In this document: in pieces, positions 7,666 through 15,175 of the stretch
How the letters are laid out: the number at the start of each line of letters is the position of its first letter
Numbering within the stretch: the stretch's first letter is position 1
NCBI GenBank assembly: GCA_964584785.1
Contig: CAZPBY010000017.1
Span: 1 to 64,000, forward strand
Length of the DNA: 64,000 nt
Direction of reading: 5' to 3'
From: JAHFTY01 sp964584785
Lineage (GTDB): Bacteria > Acidobacteriota > Terriglobia > 20CM-2-55-15
Made by a program: the position numbers and the translations under genes
The notes under the pieces: generated by a model
Seen by the model: the letters and a program-made list of their open reading frames with translations, nothing else
Databases searched by the model: none
Told to the model about the DNA's origin: nothing

Positions 7666-10367
7666 CGCTTTTATTCCTGCTTCAAGGCAGCAGTGCGCCC
7701 CAGCAACGCCCAGGAGAGCCAGTTCTTATGCAAATCGAAGGTCCGTACGTTTCGCGCGAAGATCAGGACCAAACGACCAAAGTCGTGCTGAAAAACGGAT
7801 TGACCGTCATCGTCCGCGAACAACAGGCCTCGCCGCTTACCAGCATTACCACGTACGTGAAGGCGGGCTATTTCGATGAGGACGATCGTATTTCCGGAAT
7901 CTCCCATGTGATCGAGCACATGTTTTTCAAGGGAACCGGCAAACGGCCGGTGGGTCAGATCGCCCGGGAAACGAAGGGACTTGGTGGATACCTCAACGCC
8001 TATACCTACTACGACCGGACCGTTTATCACACGGTGGTACCGTCGGAGAACGCAACTAAAGCTCTCGACATTCAGGCCGATGCGTTGCAGCATTCGACAT
8101 TCGATCCTGCGGAGTTGAAGCAGGAGATCGAAGTCGTGCTTCAGGAAAACAATCGCAAACTCGACAATCCTCCCGCAGTCACCTCCGAGAAACTTTATTC
8201 CGTGGCCTTTCAGAAGCATCGTATGCGGCGGTGGCGCATTGGCACGGCGGAAGGGCTTCGAGCGCTGACACGTGATGACGTCGTTGGCTATTACAGCCGA
8301 TATTATCGCCCATCGAATATCATCCTTTCCGTCGTCGGCCAGTTGGACACAGAAGAGATGCTGGCGGCCGTGGTGAAGCTTTACGGAGAGATGCCCGACC
8401 AGACCGTCGAACGTGACGAATCATCCGCAGAACCGGCGCAGACGGCGCCGCATTACGGCTGGCAACGCGGCTCGCTCGAACAGACGCACGTCGCGATGGG
8501 TTTCCATACTGCCGGCGTCCGTACAAACGAAGCGAAAGCGCTTGAAGTTCTCGCGGCGATTCTGGGGGAAGGCCGCGCGTCGCGGTTGATGCAATACGTT
8601 CGCGATGAGAAAGGGCTCATCACGAGCGGATCGGCGCAGTCGCACGCCTTCAAGGATCTCGGGTACTTTGAACTCGACTTCGAGAGCGCCAAACCGATCG
8701 AAGCTCAAATCGCAGTGCTCGCTGAAATAGAAGACATCAAACGTTTCGGCATCACAGACGAACCTCTCGCCCGCGCGAAGGCCATGGTCGCGCAAGACGT
8801 TTATCATCGGCTGGAAACGGTCGAAGGAATCGGCGAAGACCTCGCGTACTACGAAGCGCTAGGCGACTGGAAACAGTCCGGCGATTACATGCCCGCCATT
8901 CGTGACGTTAAAGCCTCGGAGGTCGTCAACGTAGCCAAGAAATATCTGACATCCCAGAATCTCAGCGCTTTCGAGTATTACCCGCAAGCGACCGAACGGA
9001 TGTTTTCCGACACGGACTTTACACAGGCCGTGTTGCAAAAGGTCGGCGCCGGTATCGAGGAGCGTTCCATTTCGGACCTTCCCGTCATGTCGGATATCGC
9101 GCCGCCGCCCGCCGAAGTGACGCTCGATCTGGTGAAACCTCTCGAGAAGCGTTCGATCCTGCGCGGTCCGGATGTTTATGTGCGCGAGGATCATCGGCTG
9201 CCGATTGTTTCGTTCGGGATTTTCTATCCAGGCGGACGGCTGCTGGAAACCGCAAAGAACTCCGGCATCACCGAACTAAGCCTGCGTACGGCGACACGCG
9301 GAACTCAGCGTTTCAATTCGGCCGATATCTCACGTCGATTGGAAAACAGCGGCGCGCGACTGCAGGTTGTGAACGAAGCGGACTTTTTCGGCTACATCGT
9401 CGATGGACTGAGTCCGAAGATGACGGAGGCGCTCGACATTCTCGTGGACGTGCTGCAGCAACCTACGTTCAACGAAGACGACATGAATCGGGAGAAGACG
9501 ATTCAGTTGGCGCGTATCAAGAAGCTCAAGGAAAACACGTATGCGTATGCCCTTCAGACGTTCATGCGAACCTTGTATGGTGAGACCCCGTACGCGCGCC
9601 TCGGAATCGGCACCGAATCGTCGGTGTCGAGCCTGACGACGGACGACCTCAAGGCTTGGTTTAAGCAAAACCAACGACCGCTGATCCCTTTGGTTCTCAT
9701 CATCGGTGACACTCACGGGACCGGACTCATCGCGACCATCGCCGACGCTTTGACCAACGAAGACCTTCACGATCGTGAACTGTCGACGCTTCCTTTCACC
9801 GAGCCGAAACGGGAAGTCAACGAGCAGGTCGAGGATGTCGCGCGACAACAGACTGCCTTGATTTACGGTTATCCAACCGTGAATCGCGCCAATCCCGATC
9901 GTTTTGCTTTGATCGTTTTGCAGAACATCGTTTCCGGTTTAGGCGGCCGCTTCTTTGATGCGATTCGCGAGAAGCAGGGCCTTGCATACACCGTCAACAC
10001 GGCCAATGTGTTCAACGTAAAGAGTGGGGCCATCCTCACGTATACGGCGTTTTCGCCCGAGAACGAGGCGAAGGTTCGCGAATCGCTCGATCTCGAGATG
10101 GAACGGCTGCGCAAGGACGGCGTCACAAAAGACGAGGTACAAAAAGCCATTGCCTATTCGATCGGAAGTCACGCCATCGCGATGCAAACCCGTGTGGGTC
10201 AGGTTCTGGAATATGCGCGCGCCATTTATGGCGGTGGCGGTGTGCGGGCTGTGGAGAATTACGAAACGCTGGTGCAGGCAGTCACGCTGGATCAGTTGAA
10301 GACTGCTGCGGGGCTATACCTGGATCCCGCCGCCCGTCGCGTGGCGGTCATGCGGGGAAAGAAGTAG
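7647..10367 (+). CDS. Exported M16 family zinc metallopeptidase (double-domain pitrilysin type)
   Basis: The 906-residue product begins with a short hydrophobic signal-like segment (LIILALLFLLQGSSA). The first M16 unit carries HVIEH at residues 87-91, the inverted HxxEH zinc motif, with the third ligand expected in EIEVVLQENNRK about 75 residues later. A second M16 unit starts near residue 505 with YVREDHRLPIVSFGIFYPGGRL and lacks HxxEH, so it is a non-catalytic partner half. Near the C-terminus FFDAIREKQGLAYTVN resembles the substrate-binding R/Y region of the family. It would degrade peptides in the periplasm. Such proteins are normally two inactive/active halves in one or two chains; here they are fused. 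It overlaps tsaE by 19 bases. Confidence 0.92.
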   Translation: MPLIILALLFLLQGSSAPQQRPGEPVLMQIEGPYVSREDQDQTTKVVLKNGLTVIVREQQASPLTSITTYVKAGYFDEDDRISGISHVIEHMFFKGTGKRPVGQIARETKGLGGYLNAYTYYDRTVYHTVVPSENATKALDIQADALQHSTFDPAELKQEIEVVLQENNRKLDNPPAVTSEKLYSVAFQKHRMRRWRIGTAEGLRALTRDDVVGYYSRYYRPSNIILSVVGQLDTEEMLAAVVKLYGEMPDQTVERDESSAEPAQTAPHYGWQRGSLEQTHVAMGFHTAGVRTNEAKALEVLAAILGEGRASRLMQYVRDEKGLITSGSAQSHAFKDLGYFELDFESAKPIEAQIAVLAEIEDIKRFGITDEPLARAKAMVAQDVYHRLETVEGIGEDLAYYEALGDWKQSGDYMPAIRDVKASEVVNVAKKYLTSQNLSAFEYYPQATERMFSDTDFTQAVLQKVGAGIEERSISDLPVMSDIAPPPAEVTLDLVKPLEKRSILRGPDVYVREDHRLPIVSFGIFYPGGRLLETAKNSGITELSLRTATRGTQRFNSADISRRLENSGARLQVVNEADFFGYIVDGLSPKMTEALDILVDVLQQPTFNEDDMNREKTIQLARIKKLKENTYAYALQTFMRTLYGETPYARLGIGTESSVSSLTTDDLKAWFKQNQRPLIPLVLIIGDTHGTGLIATIADALTNEDLHDRELSTLPFTEPKREVNEQVEDVARQQTALIYGYPTVNRANPDRFALIVLQNIVSGLGGRFFDAIREKQGLAYTVNTANVFNVKSGAILTYTAFSPENEAKVRESLDLEMERLRKDGVTKDEVQKAIAYSIGSHAIAMQTRVGQVLEYARAIYGGGGVRAVENYETLVQAVTLDQLKTAAGLYLDPAARRVAVMRGKK

Positions 10368-10384
10368 AGAATCCGAATTGTCGT

Positions 10385-10466
10385 CACGAAGCCCGTCGCT
10401 GCGCTCCGGGTTCTGTCAGTTTTCGCTGCAACATACAGAACCCGCAGCGTAGCTACGGGCTTCGTG
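10385..10466. repeat. Palindromic intergenic repeat, family 1, copy B
   Basis: Arms at about 10385-10415 and 10436-10466 repeat the CACGAAGCCCGTCGCTGCG unit in inverted orientation, separated by about 20 bases. The right arm has a few changes (GCAGCGTAGCTACGGG). The element sits exactly between the convergent M16 protease and DUF4097-type genes, where it could act as a two-way terminator, although there is no T-tract. Confidence 0.85.
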
Positions 10467-10474
10467 GTTCAACC

Positions 10475-11623
10475 TTACATTCGAATTTTGAAGATTTCGA
10501 TCTTGCCCAGGGAGGTGTGCAGCTTCATGGCATTGCCGCCGCCCTGAATCACCATCTGCTGGTGGGCGGGCGACATGAACCTGTTGATTGCCGGCGGCTG
10601 GATACTCGTCAAGCTCCGCGTTCCACTCGACGCCGGCCCGTTGTTTGAAGGAAACTCGGAAACGATTCGCAGACCGGTCAGTGAAGGCCGTTCGATCGTC
10701 GCATCCACATTGGCGTGCAGCCGTTCCGGGATGAAGATGGTGATGTCGCCGACGCCGGTCTGCAGGTTGACATGCAGGTCGCCATCGAAGTTTTCCGGTG
10801 CCAGCCGGCAATAGATCGTACCGTAACCCGTCGACGCTTCAACCCAGCCGCCGGCGGCCTCGAGCCGGATATCGCCGGAATCTGTGTGTGCCTGGATCGG
10901 ACCGCGCGCTCTGGGATTGGTAATGTTTCCGCTTGCCGTTTTCGCGATGATGCGCAGGGCATCGCCGATGTAGATGTCTTGATCTGCCGTGACCACAACT
11001 TCGCCGCGAGCACCCTTGATATAGATATCGCCGGACGTATCGGCGGTCACTTTACCCGTCACGACGCCGGTGGTGACACGTCCACCCAGCGTGTGCAAGT
11101 CCGCATTCCCGGCAACGTTGCCGACTTCGAGTGAACCCGCGCTCGAGATTCGCAGCTCCACACTGTCTCCGATATTTCCGGCCTTGATAAAGCCGCCCTG
11201 CGTCACGATTGTGGTCTTGCCTTTGATGTTGCCCACGGTGACGGAACCGGCCGTCGTTCGCAATGTGACGGGCGCATCCGAGTCACCCATCGTGATGCTG
11301 CCGCCGTAGGTCACAAGGTCCAGAGTGACCGTTCGAGGGACGATGATCGTCCAGTCGACCGTGCCGCGTATCGGCGCAGGATCCGCAGCGTATTCCGCGC
11401 GATCGCGTCCGCAAGTTTCCTTGAGCACAATGTCGGTCGTGCTCAGACGCACGTCAACGGCACCCTGTCCCGACGTATCGATGCGAAGATTGCCGACAGG
11501 CGCTTTAACAACGAGGGTGCCGCCATCGCTGATGGGGCATTTTGCCAAAGCCGGAAGCTGGAGAAGAACAAGAGCAGCGACGACACCGAATCCTGTCGCA
11601 ACGTTTCGCAGTACGGACATCAT
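10475..11623 (-). CDS. Exported DUF4097-type beta-helix (adhesin-like) protein of the sigma operon
   Basis: The 382-residue protein starts with a signal peptide (VATGFGVVAALVLLQLPALA). A repetitive run follows, with about 20 residues per turn and phrases such as GSITMGDSDAPVTLRTTAG, GSVTVGNIKG, GSLEVGNVAG, GDIYIKGARG and GDIRLEAAGG. That spacing suggests a right-handed parallel beta-helix, as in DUF4097/DUF4098 proteins. It probably lies in the periplasm or on the outer membrane. It is the last gene of a three-gene operon with an ECF sigma factor and its anti-sigma protein and overlaps the latter by four bases, so it may sense or react to envelope state. No enzymatic residues were recognised. 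Confidence 0.78.
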   Translation of the reverse strand: MMSVLRNVATGFGVVAALVLLQLPALAKCPISDGGTLVVKAPVGNLRIDTSGQGAVDVRLSTTDIVLKETCGRDRAEYAADPAPIRGTVDWTIIVPRTVTLDLVTYGGSITMGDSDAPVTLRTTAGSVTVGNIKGKTTIVTQGGFIKAGNIGDSVELRISSAGSLEVGNVAGNADLHTLGGRVTTGVVTGKVTADTSGDIYIKGARGEVVVTADQDIYIGDALRIIAKTASGNITNPRARGPIQAHTDSGDIRLEAAGGWVEASTGYGTIYCRLAPENFDGDLHVNLQTGVGDITIFIPERLHANVDATIERPSLTGLRIVSEFPSNNGPASSGTRSLTSIQPPAINRFMSPAHQQMVIQGGGNAMKLHTSLGKIEIFKIRM

Positions 11624-12549
11624 TGATGGTTACCTACAAACTGCAGCGCTTTCATTTTGACGTAATTATTGTCGTCGCGTGTAAACGGTTCCAAAGCTTT
11701 TGCAAGCGCTGCGTCGCTGGAATTACGTGTTGTGAGCGCCTCGATTGCCTCGAAGCGGATACCGGCATCCATATCGTTCTTCAGCGAGTACATGAACGCT
11801 TCGCGTACATCGGACTGGCCGGCAAACTGCTTCAAACCTTGCATGGCGCGAAGTCGAACCCCGGAATTGTCGTCGTTGATGAGCGCCTGGATCAATGCGC
11901 TCTTGATGTTTTGCTCGTTGGCGCGTGGAGCCAGGATTTCAACTGCGCGAAGCCGGGCTCCCGAGTTCGTTGAATCGCCCAGCGCACTGACGAGAAGCTG
12001 CTGAACCGTTTCGTCGCTCAACGCGCCCTGCATACGCAAAGGTTGGACGACCTCTCCCGCCAGCTCGACCTGACCGGTGGATGGATTCGCACTGACGATG
12101 CGGAGGTTGGAAACGGAACCGTTGGCGGGAATCGCGGAGATAATTTGAGAATCCGGTGCCGGTACTGCGGATGCAACCTCGCGCGCTGCGCGCTGATTGC
12201 TGACGTAGACGCCGAGAGCCAAACCCATGGCGATCAACGCAGCCGATTCGAGCAACCGCATCGGAGTGAACACGCCGGAGAACGTGGGAATGCGCCACCA
12301 CGACCGGCTCTTCTCCAAACGATCCAATTCATTGGCCAATTCGCGGCGGGACTCGACCAGCAGATCGGAAGGAATCTCAAAAGCATTCGCGTCGTCCGAC
12401 ATCAGTGCATTGAAACCGCGTTCCTCCTCAAAAAAGTGACGGCAGTTTTCACATGACTGAAGGTGCGATTCCAAGCCGGCTTGCTCGACTTCCGCAAGTT
12501 CGTCGTACATCGAAATGGAAATCTGATTTTGATAGTCTCGACAAGTCAT
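11620..12549 (-). CDS. Membrane anti-sigma factor with zf-HC2 domain and periplasmic HEAT-like repeats
   Basis: The 309-residue protein has three parts. At the N-terminus H29, C33 and C36 in the segment ESHLQSCENC form the zinc-binding HxxxCxxC of anti-sigma factors. A membrane helix lies near residues 98-117 (RLLESAALIAMGLALGVYVS). The rest, about residues 170-305, has repeated units such as NIKSALIQALINDDNSGVRL and VREAFMYSLKNDMDAGIRF. These look like HEAT-type helical pairs, which on the usual topology would lie in the periplasm. The cytoplasmic domain should hold the sigma factor encoded just upstream (four-base overlap) and the HEAT part may receive the signal. HEAT repeats fused to zf-HC2 are less common than short periplasmic tails. 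Confidence 0.85.
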   Translation of the reverse strand: MTCRDYQNQISISMYDELAEVEQAGLESHLQSCENCRHFFEEERGFNALMSDDANAFEIPSDLLVESRRELANELDRLEKSRSWWRIPTFSGVFTPMRLLESAALIAMGLALGVYVSNQRAAREVASAVPAPDSQIISAIPANGSVSNLRIVSANPSTGQVELAGEVVQPLRMQGALSDETVQQLLVSALGDSTNSGARLRAVEILAPRANEQNIKSALIQALINDDNSGVRLRAMQGLKQFAGQSDVREAFMYSLKNDMDAGIRFEAIEALTTRNSSDAALAKALEPFTRDDNNYVKMKALQFVGNHQ

Positions 12550-13166
12550 ACGTTTGTCAAAAATGATCGCAGTTTCTGGGTTGCTCTAAACAGATAGTTC
12601 TTAGCAGTTTCTTCCGTGCTGCCCATGATCTCGCCGATCATCTTCAGCCTCAGGCCCTGATAGTGCCTTAATTCAAATACAAGACGCTCTTTTTCGGAAA
12701 GGGTTTTTAAGGCTTCCTGAATTCGCGCGCCCACTTCTTTCCCATACAACCGGCGCTCGGGGTTGCTGTAGTAAGTGGTCGCCGCCAGCGTGTCTTTTAA
12801 CGCCGGCCGATCGGGATGGGTTTCCGTATCGGACTCGTAGGAGATCTCTTCACGGAGAGTCTGGCGTTTTCTCAAGTGATCCAGACTGACGTTGGTGGCG
12901 ATGCGGTATATCCAGGTGTAAAAGCTTGATTCAAAGCGGAATCGACTTAACGAGCGGTACGCTTTCAGGAAGGTCTCCTGGTAAACTTCCCGGGCCTCCT
13001 CCCGATTACCGAGCATGTGATACGCGAGTCGAAGGATGTCGCGATCGTGCCTTCGGACCAGTTCCTCAAAAGCTTCCCGACTGCCGCTCTGTGCCGATTC
13101 GATGAGCAGCTTCTCGTCTTCCGATTCGTGAACGCGTTGTGCGGTCCTTTTCAATATGGCTTCCAT
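12546..13166 (-). CDS. ECF-type RNA polymerase sigma factor
   Basis: The ATG at 13166 gives 206 residues; a TTG at 13196 would add ten. Region 2 is clear: AFEELVRRHDRDILRLAYHML, then EEAREVYQETFLKAYRSLSR and FYTWIYRIATNVSLDHLRKR. Region 4 is KTLSEKERLVFELRHYQGL followed by KMIGEIMGSTEETAKNYLFR, a helix-turn-helix for the -35 element. It directs RNA polymerase to a stress or envelope regulon. The gene precedes and overlaps its anti-sigma factor by four bases. The linker between regions 2 and 4 is longish (about 45 residues) but within the family range. Confidence 0.92.
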   Translation of the reverse strand: MEAILKRTAQRVHESEDEKLLIESAQSGSREAFEELVRRHDRDILRLAYHMLGNREEAREVYQETFLKAYRSLSRFRFESSFYTWIYRIATNVSLDHLRKRQTLREEISYESDTETHPDRPALKDTLAATTYYSNPERRLYGKEVGARIQEALKTLSEKERLVFELRHYQGLRLKMIGEIMGSTEETAKNYLFRATQKLRSFLTNV

Positions 13167-13216
13167 GATCACGAGGTTAGACGCCCGTGACCGCAAAATG
13201 TACCTGGGGGAGGGAA

Positions 13217-15124
13217 TTATCTGTTTCCGAGGAAAATCGTTAACAGATCCCCGGGATGAATGACGGTGAGATCGTTATTTTTGTTCCAAAGAAGTATAGC
13301 ACTCACGGTCGTTTTGTAGGCCGACGCGATCGCGTTCAAAGTCTCGCCCGGACGGACTTTATGGATGATTTTCTTGCCGTTGGCGCTGCTTGCGTTGGTG
13401 TTGGCGGGAGTCTTCGAAAGAGCCTTCGAGGAAGCTGTGGGGGCGGAGCGTTCGGTCACGAAAAGTTTCTTGCCGGGCGTCAGCCGGTTCGAAGACAAGT
13501 CGTTCCATTCTTTAAGCTGGTCCGCAGTTGTACCGAATCGGGAAGCGATCCTGGTCAGCGTATCGCCCTTTTTCACGACGTAAGTTCTTTGGGTCGAAGC
13601 GGCTGAACCAGCCCGAGTTGCCGCGACCTTTGCAGGTCCAACGCCGCTCATCGGGATGATCAATTCCTGACCGACCTTCAGGGGCTTCCTCGTGGAGATG
13701 TTGTTCGCCTGCGCCAGATCCGAAGTGGTTGTGCCGTATTTTCGGGCGACGGTCGAAATCGTCTCGTTCCGCTGAACGGTGTGATAACGGAACAGAACCC
13801 TTTTGGCCTCCGGCAGCGTGGCGATCTCCGACTTGAAAGTCTCCGAGTAACCTTTGGGAAGAACCAATTCGAAATCGGGGTCATCGGGTGGAGTGGTCCA
13901 TCGCAGGACATGGGGGTTCAGTTCCTTCAAATCTTCAACAGGTACATGGATCGCCTCCGCGATCACTCGAAGATCCGTCGGTTTATCCACGTTCACACGC
14001 TCCGTCTCGAGGGGAGGGGCGGATGTGACGCTAAACCCGTACTTCTCCGGATTCTTGCCGATGATCGTCAAGGCAAGTATCGTCGGAATGTAATTCATCG
14101 TCTCCTTGGGAAGAGCCCGCTTTTCCGCCAGAGTCCAGAAATCCGTGGCGCCGGTTTTGTCCATGGCGCGCTGCACTCGGAGGGGGCCGGCGTTGTAAGC
14201 CGCCATCGCGAGATACCAGTCGCCAAACTCCTGGTACAAGTCCTTAAGATGTCGGGCGGCCGCGCGCGTCGACTTTTCCGGGTCGGACCGTTCGTCGATC
14301 CACCAATTCTGTTTCAGTCCATATTCCCTGCCGCGTGCGGAAACAAATTGCCACATCCCTTTCGCACTTGCTCGCGAGAGCGCACGTGGAACAAAGGCGC
14401 TTTCAGCCTGGCACAGATAAATAAGGTCAAGGGGAACGCCTTCCTCCTTGAGAATCTGCTCAATCATCGGCTGGTACTTCCCGACGCGTTCCAGTCCGAT
14501 CTCAATAAAGGTCCGGCCCCGACCTTTCTCGTAGTAATCGAGAAAGCCCAGAACGCGGTCGTTGATTTCAATCGGCAAGTCGTGGCTGAACTCGGCGATG
14601 TCCGCCTCGACCTCCTTCTTGAATTTGGGATCGATGGGACTCGGGAAGGTCGTAATGTTTTCGAGATCATCGATCGCAGCCCGCTCCTGGCGCTGATCAG
14701 TAAAACCGTCGCCGTCTTTGAAGGCAGCCAATTCGAGCGTGTGAATCCGGCTCGACATATCGGTGATTTCCCGATCGAGGCGCGGGTTGTTGGAGTATAA
14801 GGCGGAAGAATCCAGCAGCAGGTCCAGCGCTCCATCAAACTGCTCTTTGGCTCGATTAAGAAATCCCTGTTTATACAAGTCCTCGCCGTGTTCGAACCGC
14901 ATACGGGCTTCGACAATAATGAGTCCAACCGGATCGATTTTGGGTTTGTCCTGGATGGACGTTCCGTTCGGAGAGGACATCGGTGCCGGTTGGGATGGAA
15001 CGACGGGAGCAGGGGGTGCGGGCGGAGGCGTCACTCGAACGGCCTTTGGCGCGGCAGGGCTGCAGCCTGCCAACACCAACCCCATGATGCCGAATGCCAC
15101 TTTTGCCTTCAAACTCACCCCCAA
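13217..15124 (-). CDS. MltD-like membrane-bound lytic transglycosylase lipoprotein with LysM domains
   Basis: The frame gives 635 residues from a TTG at 15124. A TTG at 15112, behind a GGGG stretch, would give a cleaner lipoprotein signal, so the exact start is open. The lipobox LVLAGC places the lipid on Cys21, followed by a Pro-rich linker. Around residues 200-380 lies the SLT domain: catalytic Glu in CQAESAFVPRALSRASAKG, then MWQFVSARGREYGL and YLAMAAYNAGPLRVQRAM. Three LysM domains follow, for example YHTVQRNETISTVARKYG, YVVKKGDTLTRIASRFG and HKVRPGETLNAIASAY. It should cleave peptidoglycan to 1,6-anhydromuropeptides in the periplasm. It lies downstream of comEC, behind a terminator-like hairpin. 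Confidence 0.92.
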   Translation of the reverse strand: MGVSLKAKVAFGIMGLVLAGCSPAAPKAVRVTPPPAPPAPVVPSQPAPMSSPNGTSIQDKPKIDPVGLIIVEARMRFEHGEDLYKQGFLNRAKEQFDGALDLLLDSSALYSNNPRLDREITDMSSRIHTLELAAFKDGDGFTDQRQERAAIDDLENITTFPSPIDPKFKKEVEADIAEFSHDLPIEINDRVLGFLDYYEKGRGRTFIEIGLERVGKYQPMIEQILKEEGVPLDLIYLCQAESAFVPRALSRASAKGMWQFVSARGREYGLKQNWWIDERSDPEKSTRAAARHLKDLYQEFGDWYLAMAAYNAGPLRVQRAMDKTGATDFWTLAEKRALPKETMNYIPTILALTIIGKNPEKYGFSVTSAPPLETERVNVDKPTDLRVIAEAIHVPVEDLKELNPHVLRWTTPPDDPDFELVLPKGYSETFKSEIATLPEAKRVLFRYHTVQRNETISTVARKYGTTTSDLAQANNISTRKPLKVGQELIIPMSGVGPAKVAATRAGSAASTQRTYVVKKGDTLTRIASRFGTTADQLKEWNDLSSNRLTPGKKLFVTERSAPTASSKALSKTPANTNASSANGKKIIHKVRPGETLNAIASAYKTTVSAILLWNKNNDLTVIHPGDLLTIFLGNR

Positions 15125-15128
15125 AATT

Positions 15129-15175
15129 AAAAAGCCACTAAACGCTTCAGATTTATGGTCTTGGGATTTAGTGGC
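15129..15175 (-). terminator. Rho-independent terminator-like hairpin after comEC
   Basis: On the reverse strand the order is GCCACTAAA, a 24-base loop, TTTAGTGGC and then TTTTT. The stem is nine perfect pairs followed by a T-tract, as expected for a terminator. The comEC stop codon lies in the first arm's edge. Downstream genes (the MltD-like gene onward) would then need their own promoter. Confidence 0.65.

Noticed and set aside
13781..14800. Forward frame of 339 codons
   Set aside because: Antisense to the MltD-like lipoprotein gene, which has unambiguous SLT and LysM motifs.
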